Shown: positions 18,297-27,347, counted from the stretch's first letter. The stretch is 32,718 nt of DNA from Actinomycetes bacterium (GCA_023443125.1 JAEZVO010000033.1:1-32718); one strand, 5' to 3'. Notes: generated from the letters alone by a model not told the origin. Program-made: numbers and translations.

Positions 18297-19042
18297 GAGT
18301 GGAACTGGAAATCTGGCGGCAGGACTCCCCCAAGGTGAAGGGGCGGGTCGAGACGCACGTCGTCGAGGATGCGACGCCCGAGATGAGCCTGCTGGAATTG
18401 CTGGACCGCCTCAACGATCAGCTGTTCGACGAGGGCAAGGAGCCCATCCAATTTGAGTCTGACTGCCGCGAGGGCGTGTGCGGCGCGTGCGGCGTGACCG
18501 TGAACGACGTGCCGCACGGACCCGTGCCGAACACCCCGTCGTGCCGCCAGCATCTGCGTGCCTTCGGCAACATCCGGAAGCTGCGGGTTGAGCCGCTGCG
18601 GAGCGGCGCGTTCCCCGTCGTGCGGGATTTGGTGGTGGACCGCTCGGCGCTCGATCGGGTGATCCGCGCGGGCGGGAACGTCGACGTCGCTGCCGGCACC
18701 GCGCCCGATGCCGACGCCGTGCGATTCGGGCACGGGGACGCTGAACTGGCGCTTGACTTCGCCGCTTGCATCGGCTGCGGCGCCTGCGTGGCCGCGTGCC
18801 CGAACGGGGCGGCGCATCTGTTCGCGGGTGCGAAGCTCGCGCACCTGGCGCTCATCCCGCAGGGCAAGGAGGAGCGAGGGCGACGCGCGCGCAGCGTCGG
18901 CGACGCCGTCGATGCCGAGTTCGGGCCGTGCTCCACCTACGGCGAATGCGTGAAGGTATGCCCCGCGGGAATTCCTCTGGAGGCCGTGGCGGCGCTGCAC
19001 CGCGAGCGTCTGCGCGCCGGGGTGCGCGGGAAGAATAACTGA
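18293..19042 (+). CDS. sdhB: Succinate dehydrogenase / fumarate reductase iron-sulfur protein
   Basis: Electron-transfer subunit of 249 residues, starting at GTG 18293 inside the sdhA stop. The [2Fe-2S] ligands are Cys58, Cys63 and Cys66 (SDCREGVCGACG) and Cys84 (TPSCRQH). The [4Fe-4S] motif is CIGCGACVAACPNG, and the [3Fe-4S] cluster uses CSTYGECVKVCPAG together with the last Cys of the previous motif. All cluster ligands are present. This closes the sdhCAB operon; a short CGGCGG/CCGCCG hairpin follows the stop codon. Confidence 0.94.
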
Positions 19043-19046
19043 TGAT

Positions 19047-19066
19047 CGGCGGTTGTCGAGCCGCCG
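19047..19066 (+). terminator. Possible hairpin after sdhB
   Basis: CGGCGG (19047-19052) and CCGCCG (19061-19066) form a 6-bp GC stem with an 8-base loop, 4 bases after the sdhB stop. There is no run of T, so classical intrinsic termination is doubtful; it also merges with the repeat cluster that follows. Confidence 0.3.
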
Positions 19067-19243
19067 TGCCGGATCGTCGAGTAGGACACGCACCTCGGTT
19101 TCGATACGCCCGCTACGCGGGCTACTCACCACCGTGCCCCCAGAGCGTCGAGCGCGGCAAGGCGTCGTCGGCTCACCACGCGGGCTACCCAACCATCGCG
19201 CCCCCAGAGCGTCGAGTAGGGCCGAAGGCCCGTATCGAGACGC
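19051..19243. repeat. Cluster of TCGA-ended hairpin repeats
   Basis: Non-coding stretch between sdhB and the alcohol dehydrogenase gene, filled with short hairpin units. One type is GTCGAGTAG-GGCC-GAA-GGCC-CGTATCGAGAC (described in parts; at 19211-19243), a near-palindrome with a GAA loop. The other is GGTTTCGATACGCCCGC-TAC-GCGGGC followed by TACTCACCACC (19097-19133), and partial copies lie between. Both types recur at 28561-28700. They are a dispersed repeat family; no gene is present here. Confidence 0.75.
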
Positions 19244-19255
19244 ACCGACAGAAAC

Positions 19256-19333
19256 ACTTCAAAATCCGTACGCAGTTTGACCAACCCCCCAAAAATTGGG
19301 GCCTTCATCTCATCTGCGTACGGATTATGAAGT
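19256..19333. repeat. Palindromic element, copy 1 (20-bp arms, 38-base loop)
   Basis: Left arm ACTTCAAAATCCGTACGCAG (19256-19275) and right arm 19314-19333 (beginning CTGCGTACGGATTATG) pair over 20 bp with one mismatch. The loop is 38 bases and begins TTTGACCAAC. Same family as copies at 20458 and 30917. It lies 58 bp upstream of the alcohol dehydrogenase start. Confidence 0.85.
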
Positions 19334-19391
19334 TCCGTCGACGTCTCACTACCCCTAGGCCGGTGAAGGAAGTGTCGTTCGAGGAGTGACC

Positions 19392-20438
19392 ATGGAAGTT
19401 TCTGCGTACCAGATCGATTCGGCCGACGGCCGCTTCACCAAGACCACCATTACCCGACGCGAACCCGGGCCGACGGAGGTCTTCTTCGACGTGAAGTACG
19501 CTGGCATCTGCCACTCCGACATCCACACCGGACGCGGCGAATGGGGCAAGTGCCTATACCCGCTGGTGCCCGGCCACGAGATCGCTGGCATCGTCACCAA
19601 GGTGGGCAGCGACGTGACGAAGTTCAAGGTGGGCGACCGCGTCGGCGTCGGCTGCTTCGTCGACTCGTGCGGCGAGTGCGACGAGTGCCGCTCCGGCTGG
19701 GAGAATTTCTGCCTGCGCGGGGAGACCGTCGGTACGTACAACTCTATTGGTCGCGACGGGCTGCCCACCGCCGGTGGCTACTCGCGCGGCATCACCGTCG
19801 AGCAAGATTATGTGCTGCGCATTCCCGACGAAATCCCGCTAGAGAAGGCGGCGCCCATCCTGTGTGCTGGCATCACGACGTACTCGCCGCTGAAGCGTTG
19901 GGGCGCCGGGCCGGGCAAGAAGGTGGCGGTGATCGGCGTCGGCGGGCTTGGGCACATGGCGGTGCAGATCGCTGCCGCGCTGGGCGCCGAGGTGACCGGC
20001 ATCGGCCGCACCCTGTCGAAGCGCGACGACGCCATGAAGATGGGCGCGACGGACTACGTCGCATCGTCCGATTCGGAGGCGATGAAGGCGCTCAGGAAGA
20101 CCTTCGACATCATCATCACGACGGTGTCCGACGGGCTCGACCTCAACCTGCTGCTGTCGCTGTTAAAGAACCGCGGCGTGCTCGTCGACGTCGGCATGCC
20201 CGAACATCCCGCTGAGCTGCAGGTGAAGCGGCTGATCGGCGGCAACAAGGTGCTGACAGGCTCCAACATCGGCGGCATCCCCGAGACGCAAGAGGTGCTC
20301 GACTTCTGCGCTGAGCACAACATCGCCCCGTGGGTTGAGGTCATCGGCGGTGAAGACATCGACGACGCCTGGGACAAGGTGGTGAGCTCCCAGGTCCGCT
20401 ACCGCTACGTCATCGACACCTCCACCTTCGACGACTGA
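19392..20438 (+). CDS. Zinc-dependent alcohol dehydrogenase (cinnamyl-alcohol-dehydrogenase-like, YahK type)
   Basis: Medium-chain dehydrogenase of 348 residues that reduces aldehydes, probably with NADPH. Catalytic zinc ligands are in AGICHSDIH (Cys) and GHEIAG (His), with a later Cys in PILCAGITTYS. Four cysteines in CGECDECRSGWENFC hold the structural zinc. The Rossmann motif GVGGLGHMAVQIA is followed by GRTLSKRDDA, whose Arg/Ser/Lys pattern favours NADP over NAD. The start at 19392 is set by GAGGAG (19379-19384). The gene stands alone between two palindromic elements (19256-19333 and 20458-20537), an arrangement that resembles a cassette. The physiological substrate cannot be told. Confidence 0.9.
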   Translation: MEVSAYQIDSADGRFTKTTITRREPGPTEVFFDVKYAGICHSDIHTGRGEWGKCLYPLVPGHEIAGIVTKVGSDVTKFKVGDRVGVGCFVDSCGECDECRSGWENFCLRGETVGTYNSIGRDGLPTAGGYSRGITVEQDYVLRIPDEIPLEKAAPILCAGITTYSPLKRWGAGPGKKVAVIGVGGLGHMAVQIAAALGAEVTGIGRTLSKRDDAMKMGATDYVASSDSEAMKALRKTFDIIITTVSDGLDLNLLLSLLKNRGVLVDVGMPEHPAELQVKRLIGGNKVLTGSNIGGIPETQEVLDFCAEHNIAPWVEVIGGEDIDDAWDKVVSSQVRYRYVIDTSTFDD

Positions 20439-20457
20439 CGCCGGTTGCCGGCTGCGA

Positions 20458-20537
20458 AACTTCAAAATCCGTACGCAGATGAGGCTAAGGGCCTGATTTA
20501 GAGGGGTTCGGTCAAACTGCGTACGGATTTTGAAGTT
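20458..20537. repeat. Palindromic element, copy 2 (21-bp perfect arms, 38-base loop)
   Basis: Arms at 20458-20478 and 20517-20537 are perfectly complementary over 21 bp (core CAAAATCCGTACGCAG). The 38-base loop is in the opposite orientation to copies 1 and 3: its reverse complement begins TTTGACCGAAC and ends GCCTCAT. It lies 19 bp after the alcohol dehydrogenase stop and 64 bp before the end of the convergent Fic gene, so it may also act as a terminator for one or both. Confidence 0.88.
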
Positions 20538-20601
20538 CTCCGGACGGAAGGGCATGCCCCTCCTATAACCCCGTCACTGGCCACACCGGCACAGCGTCGG
20601 A

Positions 20602-21762
20602 TTACCATTCCCGCCGGCGGGGCGCCGCAGTTGCGACGCGGTCGAATGCATCGGTTACGGCGCGGGCTACCCACACCCGGTTGCGGCTCCCCGTCGAGAT
20701 CTTCGACAGCACCCCGGCGTCCTCCAGCGCTCGGATCGCCGTGCGAGCTGCTTCGTCGGAGACATCCAAAGTGCTCGCAACGTAACGGACGTCGACCGCC
20801 GGCTGGCCAAGCAGCGTGTCAAGGAGCCGTACCGCCGTCGATCCTGCCCGTCCCCGGTACTGATCGTGCAGCCGATTCTGTACTGCTGCGAGTTCCTCGA
20901 GCAGTCGTCGTCCCTGGTCTGCTCCCCGACGGGCGGCCTCGGCAAGGCAGCGAACGATGGGATCCAACTCGCCCGATTGGAAGCGGCGCAAGGCGTCTAG
21001 ATACCGTTCGGTGTCGGCGAGGAGCCCGGCAGACAGAGGCACGGTCAAGTGCTGCACCAAGCCTGTCCGCTGCACGATGGCATGGATCAGTGCCCGCCCG
21101 ACGCGACCATTACCGTCGGCGAACGGATGGATGGTCTCGAACTGGGCATGGGCCAGCGCAGCCTGCGCGAGGGGCGATGAAGTCGATTCCTTGGCGAAAG
21201 CGAGCAGGTCATCCACGAGCGGTTCGAGCTCATCAGGTTCAACCCCGACGTGGTCCGCACCGGCAGGACTCAGCGATGAAGTCCCGATCCACACCAGCTC
21301 GCGACGTAGTCCCGGGGATAGATCGCTGTGAGCCATGAGCGCACTGTGCAGTCGTTCCAACGTCGCAAGATCGAGGTGTTCGGCGAAGTCGGCTACGGTA
21401 CGCATCGCTGCGACGTTGTCGGCCACGAGATTGGCATTCAGCTTGCGGGACGCTCCCAGGACAGCGACGGACAGCTGCGCCGCACCGACCGTGAGATGCT
21501 CGATCTGCGACGAGCTGCTCGCCTCGCTGCGGAGCAATACTCCCTGAATCGCGCCCAATTCCATGCCCCCGAAGCGCCTCCCCCAGTCTGCATCGAACGC
21601 GACGATCGTGCGCTCGGCATCCGCTGCGTCCAGCAACGCCTCAACGCTGACGCCAGTGTGGGCCGTGCTGCGGTCGATCGGGGCTACCGTCGACGCGAGG
21701 TATCGGCTTCCGTCGCTCCAGCGCCGTTCCTCCCGACGAACAGTCGGCCAATTCGTCGCCAT
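20602..21762 (-). CDS. Fic-family protein (AMPylase with winged-helix C-terminus)
   Basis: Predicted 386-residue Fic protein that should transfer AMP from ATP to Ser/Thr/Tyr side chains. The active-site motif HPFADGNGRVGR starts at His212, with every catalytic position kept. SSSQIEH (Ser84, Glu88) is the N-terminal inhibitory motif of class II Fic proteins, (S/T)xxxE(G/N), but has His89 where Gly or Asn is usual. Residues 1-110 are a Fic_N-like domain. After about residue 310 a winged-helix domain is seen (VDVRYVASTLDVSDEAARTA, then IRALEDAGVLSKI). This layout is that of SoFic. The start at 21762 follows GGAGGGG. It is divergent from jetA, with paired operator-like dyads in between. Confidence 0.88.
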   Translation of the reverse strand: MATNWPTVRREERRWSDGSRYLASTVAPIDRSTAHTGVSVEALLDAADAERTIVAFDADWGRRFGGMELGAIQGVLLRSEASSSSQIEHLTVGAAQLSVAVLGASRKLNANLVADNVAAMRTVADFAEHLDLATLERLHSALMAHSDLSPGLRRELVWIGTSSLSPAGADHVGVEPDELEPLVDDLLAFAKESTSSPLAQAALAHAQFETIHPFADGNGRVGRALIHAIVQRTGLVQHLTVPLSAGLLADTERYLDALRRFQSGELDPIVRCLAEAARRGADQGRRLLEELAAVQNRLHDQYRGRAGSTAVRLLDTLLGQPAVDVRYVASTLDVSDEAARTAIRALEDAGVLSKISTGSRNRVWVARAVTDAFDRVATAAPRRREW

Positions 21763-21772
21763 TTGCCCCTCC

Positions 21773-21844
21773 AACCTTGGGTATACAACTCCATACCCAA
21801 GGATACGGGCACAACCTTGGGTATGGGATTCCTTACGCAAGGTT
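21773..21844. promoter_or_regulatory. Two CCTTGGGTAT dyads between fic and jetA
   Basis: Dyad 1: CCTTGGGTAT (21775-21784), 8-base spacer, ATACCCAAGG (21793-21802), perfect. Dyad 2: CCTTGGGTAT (21815-21824), 8-base spacer, TTACGCAAGG (21833-21842), with two mismatches. Centres are exactly 40 bp apart, about four helical turns. The nearest half-site is 13 bp upstream of the Fic start, so binding would cover the Fic promoter and ribosome binding site; the other end is about 100 bp upstream of jetA. The Fic winged-helix domain is the obvious candidate ligand. Confidence 0.7.
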
Positions 21845-21929
21845 ATTTTGCGGAACTCCCGCCGTTCACTGCGACGTCTCTCAGGGCTCCGCCCAAGCGG
21901 CCTCACAGGATTTTGTCAGTGCTGTCCGT

Positions 21930-21935
21930 TACTCT
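21930..21935 (+). promoter_or_regulatory. Probable -10 box of leaderless jetABCD mRNA
   Basis: TACTCT ends 6 bases before the ATG of jetA (21942), which has no ribosome binding site. This fixes the jetA start at 21942 against the longer reading from 21777. Confidence 0.5.
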
Positions 21936-21941
21936 GGCGCC

Positions 21942-23375
21942 ATGGATCACGACTACGTTGCAGCGCTGCGCGAGCGGCACGTCGCATGGCGCATCTTGCG
22001 CGCCGGCAACGCGCCCCTGATCCTGTCATTCCTCGGTGAGTACTTCGTCGACGCCAACCGTGGCGCATCCCCGGCGGCGGAACTCGTCGCCGCCCTGGAC
22101 GACGTCCTCTACGAGCTGCGGCGCACGGGCGCTGACGCCGACGGCAACCCGCGCTACCCGAAGGAGCCACGAGACTATCTGGACGACTGGGCAAGCGAGG
22201 ACGCCGGCTACCTTCGTCGCTTCTATCCTCTCGGTAGCGACGAGCTCCACTACGAGATCACCCCGGCCTTCGAAAAGGCATACTCCTTCCTCGCGTCCCT
22301 GCAGGAGCAGCAGTTCGTCGGCACCCAGTCGCGCCTCCAGACCGTCGTCGATCTGCTGCGCCAAATCGTCCACGGCACCGAGGATCGCCCCGACGAGCGA
22401 ATCCGGGAGCTCACCCGCCGTCGCGATGAGATCGATGCGGAGATCGCCCGCGTGAAGGCTGGCGACATCACGGTCATGGATGCCACCGGCGTGCGTGAGC
22501 GATACCAGCAGCTCGCCACGACGTCGCGCGAGCTCCTCGCAGACTTCCGGCAGGTCGACGAGAACTTCCGCGCGCTCGACCGCTCCACTCGCGAACGCAT
22601 TGCACAGTGGCGGGGGTCGAAGGGTGAATTGCTCGACGACCTCACTCGCGGCCGCCACGACATCGACAGCTCCGACCAGGGCCGAAGTTTCAACGCCTTC
22701 TACGAGTTCCTCCTCTCCTCACGCCGGCAGGAGGAGCTGTCGTCGCTGCTCGCGCGCCTGCAAGCGCTCGACGATGTCCCCGCCGATTCGCGAGTGTTCA
22801 CTGTGCACCACGACTGGGCCGAGGCCGCCGAACGCACCCAGCGCACGGTGCGGCAGATCTCCGAACAGCTACGCCGTTTCCTCGACGACCGCGTCTGGTT
22901 CGAGAATCGCCGCGTGCTGGAGCTGACCCGCAGCATCCAGCAGCTCGCCTTGGAGGTCCGCGACGGTCCCCCTGGCCTGGGCATGGATCTCGATGTACCA
23001 GGCCTCGACATCACGTTGCCATTCGAGCGCCCCCTCTACCACCCGCCGGCCGAGGCAGCCGTTGACAGCCGGGTCGTCGTCGGCGACGAATTGCCCGACG
23101 ATGAGGCGTTGTTCGAGCAGCACTACGTCGACCCCGCAAGGCTCATCACCAACTTGCGCGAGGCGCTGCCCAGGGGTTCGTCGGCGCTCCTGGAAGAGAT
23201 CCTGCAGCAAGCCCCCTTGGAGCAGGGGGCGGCGGAACTCGTCGCCTACCTCGCGCTCGACGACGACGCGTTCGAGCTCGAGTTCCGAGACGAGGAAGCC
23301 CGCGTCGACTACACCGGCCCCGACGGTCAGGCCCGCACCATCACCATGCCCAGCACGGAAGTGAGGCGCCGATGA
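21942..23375 (+). CDS. jetA: Wadjet JetA (DUF3375, MukF/MksF-like kleisin)
   Basis: First subunit of the Wadjet anti-plasmid complex, 477 residues. The N-terminus (VAWRILRAGNAPLILSFLGE, then PRDYLDDWASEDAGYLRRFY) and the middle segments FVGTQSRLQTVVDLLRQIV and DSSDQGRSFNAFYEFLLS are characteristic of DUF3375. JetA is the kleisin-like bridge between the two heads of the SMC-like JetC. A helical region (about 130-330) and an acidic beta-rich C-terminus are visible. In characterised type I Wadjet, gene order and families are DUF3375, DUF4194, COG4913-type ATPase, DUF3322/DUF2220, exactly as here. The jetB start overlaps the stop (ATGA). Confidence 0.93.
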   Translation: MDHDYVAALRERHVAWRILRAGNAPLILSFLGEYFVDANRGASPAAELVAALDDVLYELRRTGADADGNPRYPKEPRDYLDDWASEDAGYLRRFYPLGSDELHYEITPAFEKAYSFLASLQEQQFVGTQSRLQTVVDLLRQIVHGTEDRPDERIRELTRRRDEIDAEIARVKAGDITVMDATGVRERYQQLATTSRELLADFRQVDENFRALDRSTRERIAQWRGSKGELLDDLTRGRHDIDSSDQGRSFNAFYEFLLSSRRQEELSSLLARLQALDDVPADSRVFTVHHDWAEAAERTQRTVRQISEQLRRFLDDRVWFENRRVLELTRSIQQLALEVRDGPPGLGMDLDVPGLDITLPFERPLYHPPAEAAVDSRVVVGDELPDDEALFEQHYVDPARLITNLREALPRGSSALLEEILQQAPLEQGAAELVAYLALDDDAFELEFRDEEARVDYTGPDGQARTITMPSTEVRRR

Positions 23376-23962
23376 GCGAACACGATACGGCCACGGCAAT
23401 CATCCGCCTCATGCAAGGGGTGGTCTACCGTGAATCCGACGAGCAGAGTTGGGCCGCGCTCAAAACAGAGCTGGGCGCGATTCGCGACCACTTCGCCACG
23501 ATCGGCATCGACGTGGTCATCGACGATGTCGAGGGCTACGCCTATCTACGCACCCGCGAGGCTTCGGAGGGCGAGGCACCGCTGCCACGTCTCGTGCGAC
23601 GTCGCAGCCTCACCTACAACGTCAGTTTGCTGCTGGTGCTGTTGCGGGGGCGGCTCATGGAGTTCGAAACCACCGGGGGCGAGGGCAAACTGGTGCTCAC
23701 CACGGAACAGATCGTCGAGATGCTGCGGCTATTCCAGCGCGACACAAGCAACGAGGCGCGCATCGTCGATCAGGCCGAAACGACCATCAAGAAGGTCGAG
23801 GAACTGGGCTTTCTGAAGTTGCTGCGGGGGTCGCGCAACGAGTGGGAAGTGCGTCGAATATTGAAGGCGTACGTCGATGCGCAGGCGATGCACGGTTTCG
23901 AGGCGCAGTTGCGCGAGTACGCCACCGGCAGCCGTGCAGAAACGGGTGATGTTCATGACTGA
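23372..23962 (+). CDS. jetB: Wadjet JetB (DUF4194, MukE/MksE-like)
   Basis: Second subunit, 196 residues, a tandem winged-helix protein that binds the JetA kleisin. Visible are ATAIIRLMQGVVYRESDEQS, VEGYAYLRTRE, PRLVRRRSLTYNVSLLLVLL and the C-terminal KVEELGFLKLLRGSRNEWEV followed by RRILKAYVDA, all typical of DUF4194. Overlaps of 4 bases with jetA and about 8 with jetC show one translationally coupled operon. Confidence 0.92.
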   Translation: MSEHDTATAIIRLMQGVVYRESDEQSWAALKTELGAIRDHFATIGIDVVIDDVEGYAYLRTREASEGEAPLPRLVRRRSLTYNVSLLLVLLRGRLMEFETTGGEGKLVLTTEQIVEMLRLFQRDTSNEARIVDQAETTIKKVEELGFLKLLRGSRNEWEVRRILKAYVDAQAMHGFEAQLREYATGSRAETGDVHD

Positions 23963-26900
23963 CGCGCTGTTCTCCGCGCTCGAAATTCCCGACGCAAACG
24001 CCCCTGGCTACCGCCTCCACCATCTCGAGGTGCTCAACTGGGGTACCTTCCACGAAAAGATCTGGCGCTTCGTCCCTGGCTGCGAAACATCGCTGCTCAC
24101 GGGAGACATCGGCTCGGGCAAATCGACGATCGTCGACGGCATCACCACGCTGTTCATGCCCGCCCAGAAGATCGCATATAACAAGGCGGCCGGCGCCGAG
24201 GTTCGCGAGCGCACGCTGCGCAGTTACGTCGAAGGTCACTACCGCTCCGAACGCGGCGACGATGCGCACCGCTCCCGCACCCGGGGCTTGCGCGAGGGGC
24301 GCTCGTCGTATTCCGTGTTGTTGGCGGTGTTCATCAACTCCGGTTACGACGAACGCGTCACCATTGCGCAGGTGTTCCAGCAGCGCGAGTCCACGGGTCA
24401 GCCGTACCGATTCTTCGTCACCCACAGTGGCGAGCTGTCGATCGCCGACGACTTCAGCGACTTTGGCTCTGACCTCCGCGATCTCCGCAAACGCCTACGC
24501 GGCAAGGGAGTTTCCATCTTCGATGAGTTCCCGAAGTACGGCGCCTCCATGCGTCGGCTGCTGGGAATCCCGTCGGAGCAGGCGATAGAGCTGTTCCACC
24601 AGACGGTGTCCATGAAGTCTGTGGGCAATCTCAATGAGTTCGTGCGCGAGCACATGCTCGAGCCCTCGCCTGCCGACGAGCGCGTCCAGGCCGTCATCGG
24701 GCACTTCGACGACCTCACCCAGGCCTACGACGCCGTCGTGCGCGCCCGAGAACAGCTCGACGCGCTCGAACCGATCGCCCGCTCCGCGAAGAGCTACGAC
24801 GACACCCTCGCCACCCGCACCGCGCTGGAGGTCGAGCGCGACTCCGTCGGGCCGTTCATCCTCGAGCTGCGACTCGGGCTTCTGGCACAGGAGATCACCG
24901 ACGGCGAGACGCGCGTCGGGCAGCTCGAGCGGCAGGCAGGCGAGCTGGACGCGCGCCTGACAAGCCTCGACGACGAGCGCACAGAGCTGATTACCCAGCG
25001 TGCTCAAGCCGGCGGCGACCGTCTCGCAGAGCTGGAGCGCCTCGAACGGGAGGCTCGCGTCGAGGCAGACCGTCGCGCTGAGCGGCGCAAGAGTTTCGAC
25101 GACGCCGTCGCGGCCACCGGCTCCTCGCCCACCACGAGCGCCGACGACTTCCTCCACCTCACGGCGGTGGCGGCCACCCAGGCAGGTGAACTCGACCTCG
25201 CCAAGCGCGCACTCAGCCACGAGACAGCAGAGAAGATTGCCGACGCGCGCGATGCGGCCAAGCGCGCGGCCACCATCGAGGCAGAGTTGGATAACCTCCG
25301 CACCAGGGAAAGTAACCTCCCCGCCGAGCAGGTGCAGTTGCGCGCATGGTTGTGTCAGGAGCTGGGGCTGACACCCACCGACGTACCGTTCGCAGGCGAG
25401 CTGATGGACGTCGCTCCCGAGCACACCGAGTGGCGCGGAGCTGCAGAGCGGGTGCTGCGCGGGTTCGCGCTCTCGATGCTCGTACCCTCCGAGCACTACG
25501 CGGCGGTGTCGCAGTGGGTCAACACCCACAAGCTCAGATTCGTCGACGGCGAGGGGCGTCGCCTGGGTGGACGGCTCGTCTACGAGAAAGTGACAGACCG
25601 CATCGTGCCGCTGCGTGACGAGACGCACGGCACGCTCGCCGAGGTGCTGACGCTGCACCCAGGGTCGTTCGAGGAGTATCTGCGCAACGAGTTACTGCGC
25701 CGCGCCAACCACCACCGTGCCCTCACACTCGACGAGTTCCGTTCCGCGGAACACCAGCGGGCCGTGACGCGTGAGGGTCAGGTGCGGTCGGGGGCACGGC
25801 ACGAGAAGGATGATCGCCACCCGGTCGACGATCCCCGTCGCTTCGTGCTCGGGTGGGTCAACGAGGCCAAGGTCGCCGCGCTCAGTGCCGACCTCGACGC
25901 GGCACGGGCAGCAGCCGTCGACGACGATGCTGCCGCCAATGAGCTTCTGGCAAGGCAGGATGCCTTGGAACAGCAGGCTCGGGCGTGGCGCATACTCGCC
26001 CAGTTCACGCATTGGGAGGAACTGGACCACGACGAGGCCACGCGTCGAGCCAACCAGTACCGCGAGGATCATCGTCGGCTCCGTGAGAGTTCGGATCGAC
26101 TGGCTGAGCTGCAAGCAGCGATAGATCGCGTCGAGAAACAGCGCGAGGGCCTCAGCGCGGAGAGTCACCGTGTGGCTGGCGAGCTTGCGATGGCGAGGGA
26201 CGTCGTCGCCAGGGCTACGGCGCAGAAACAGCAGGATGAGGGGCAGCTGTCCGCCTTCGACGAGGCGCAGCTCGCGGCTGCTCGGGCGGCATATCCGTCG
26301 CTCGAGCGGAGGGTCGGGAAGCGGCGGGCGACATCGTCGGAAGCGTGTGACGGGATCGCCGGTGAGCTCAGTAACGAGCTGCACGCCGCGATTCATACGC
26401 GCTCGAAGGAGCTCAGCGGTCACGCCGCGCAGCTCATCTCTGCGATGCACTCGATGCTCGGACGGTGGCCCGAACTGCGTTCCGACATGGATCCGAGCGT
26501 CGAGGCAAGGGGTGATTTCCTCGTGCTGCAGCGCAACCTCGCGGAAGATGACTTGCCGCGCTTCGAAGGCGAGTTCAAGGAACTGCTCAACCAGCACACC
26601 ATTCAGGAGCTTGCTGGCTTCAACAACTGGCTGCAGCGACAGGCCAGCGCAATCACCGATCGCATCGCGAAAATCAACGAAGCGCTCGGTGCCGTGCCCT
26701 ACGGCGAGGGCACCTATCTGCGGCTCGACAAGGAACCCACCACGCATCAAGAGGTGGTGCAGTTCCGGGCTGACCTGCGCAATCTCACCGACGACGCGCT
26801 CGCACAAGAAGACGACACCTACTCCGAGCAGCGGTTCCGCGACGTGCGGCGCATCATCGAACGGTTCCGCGGACGTGAGGGACATGCCGACGCCGACCGC

Positions 26901-27347
26901 GCGTGGACTCGTCGGGTAACGGACGTGCGCAACTGGTTCGTGTTTTCCGCCTCCGAGCGATACACCGACGACGACCGCGAGCGGGAGCACTATTCGGATT
27001 CCGACGGGAAGTCGGGTGGCCAGAAGGAGAAGCTCGCGTACACCATTCTGGCGGCGTCGCTGGCCTACCAGTTCGGCCTTGAGTGGGGCGCCGACAAATC
27101 GAAGGCCTTCCAGTTCGCCGTCATCGACGAGGCCTTCGGGCGCGGTTCGGATGCGTCGACGAGGTACGCGCTCGAGCTGTTCGCCAAGCTGGGGTTGCAG
27201 CTGTTGATTGTCACGCCCCTGCAGAAGGTGCACATCATTGAGTCGTACGTGCAGGCCATCGGTTTCGTGGACAACGTCGACGGCGCCAACTCCCGCATCC
27301 AAACCCTCACTATCGACGAATACCGCTCCCGCAAGGCCAGGCGATGA
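23955..27347 (+). CDS. jetC: Wadjet JetC (SMC/MukB-like ATPase)
   Basis: Motor subunit, about 1130 residues. Walker A GDIGSGKST lies at residues 50-58, after the SMC-type strand LHHLEVLNWGTFHEKIWRF. Long coiled coils run through about 270-500 and 640-860, with a central hinge region between. The C-terminal head has the ABC signature KSGGQKEKLAYT (Ser1020 region) and Walker B FAVIDEAFGRG (Asp1058, Glu1059). All ATPase motifs are intact. JetC extrudes DNA loops and senses small circular DNA. The start is ATG 23955 (MTDALF) or ATG 23949; neither has a clear ribosome binding site, and coupling from jetB is likely. The stop overlaps the jetD start (ATGA). Confidence 0.93.
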   Translation: MTDALFSALEIPDANAPGYRLHHLEVLNWGTFHEKIWRFVPGCETSLLTGDIGSGKSTIVDGITTLFMPAQKIAYNKAAGAEVRERTLRSYVEGHYRSERGDDAHRSRTRGLREGRSSYSVLLAVFINSGYDERVTIAQVFQQRESTGQPYRFFVTHSGELSIADDFSDFGSDLRDLRKRLRGKGVSIFDEFPKYGASMRRLLGIPSEQAIELFHQTVSMKSVGNLNEFVREHMLEPSPADERVQAVIGHFDDLTQAYDAVVRAREQLDALEPIARSAKSYDDTLATRTALEVERDSVGPFILELRLGLLAQEITDGETRVGQLERQAGELDARLTSLDDERTELITQRAQAGGDRLAELERLEREARVEADRRAERRKSFDDAVAATGSSPTTSADDFLHLTAVAATQAGELDLAKRALSHETAEKIADARDAAKRAATIEAELDNLRTRESNLPAEQVQLRAWLCQELGLTPTDVPFAGELMDVAPEHTEWRGAAERVLRGFALSMLVPSEHYAAVSQWVNTHKLRFVDGEGRRLGGRLVYEKVTDRIVPLRDETHGTLAEVLTLHPGSFEEYLRNELLRRANHHRALTLDEFRSAEHQRAVTREGQVRSGARHEKDDRHPVDDPRRFVLGWVNEAKVAALSADLDAARAAAVDDDAAANELLARQDALEQQARAWRILAQFTHWEELDHDEATRRANQYREDHRRLRESSDRLAELQAAIDRVEKQREGLSAESHRVAGELAMARDVVARATAQKQQDEGQLSAFDEAQLAAARAAYPSLERRVGKRRATSSEACDGIAGELSNELHAAIHTRSKELSGHAAQLISAMHSMLGRWPELRSDMDPSVEARGDFLVLQRNLAEDDLPRFEGEFKELLNQHTIQELAGFNNWLQRQASAITDRIAKINEALGAVPYGEGTYLRLDKEPTTHQEVVQFRADLRNLTDDALAQEDDTYSEQRFRDVRRIIERFRGREGHADADRAWTRRVTDVRNWFVFSASERYTDDDREREHYSDSDGKSGGQKEKLAYTILAASLAYQFGLEWGADKSKAFQFAVIDEAFGRGSDASTRYALELFAKLGLQLLIVTPLQKVHIIESYVQAIGFVDNVDGANSRIQTLTIDEYRSRKARR

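Noticed and set aside
19051..19243. Hairpin repeats as a CRISPR array
   Set aside because: No regular repeat-spacer periodicity, units differ, and there are no cas genes nearby.
19256..20537. Palindromes around the dehydrogenase gene as integron attC sites
   Set aside because: attC sites have imperfect arms with extrahelical bases and conserved RYYYAAC/GTTRRRY ends. These arms are perfect or nearly so, lack those ends, and no integrase gene is seen.
24495..27302. Two long minus-strand open frames of 387 and 536 codons
   Set aside because: Both lie opposite jetC, which has all SMC-type motifs in frame; their products are low-complexity and unlike any family.
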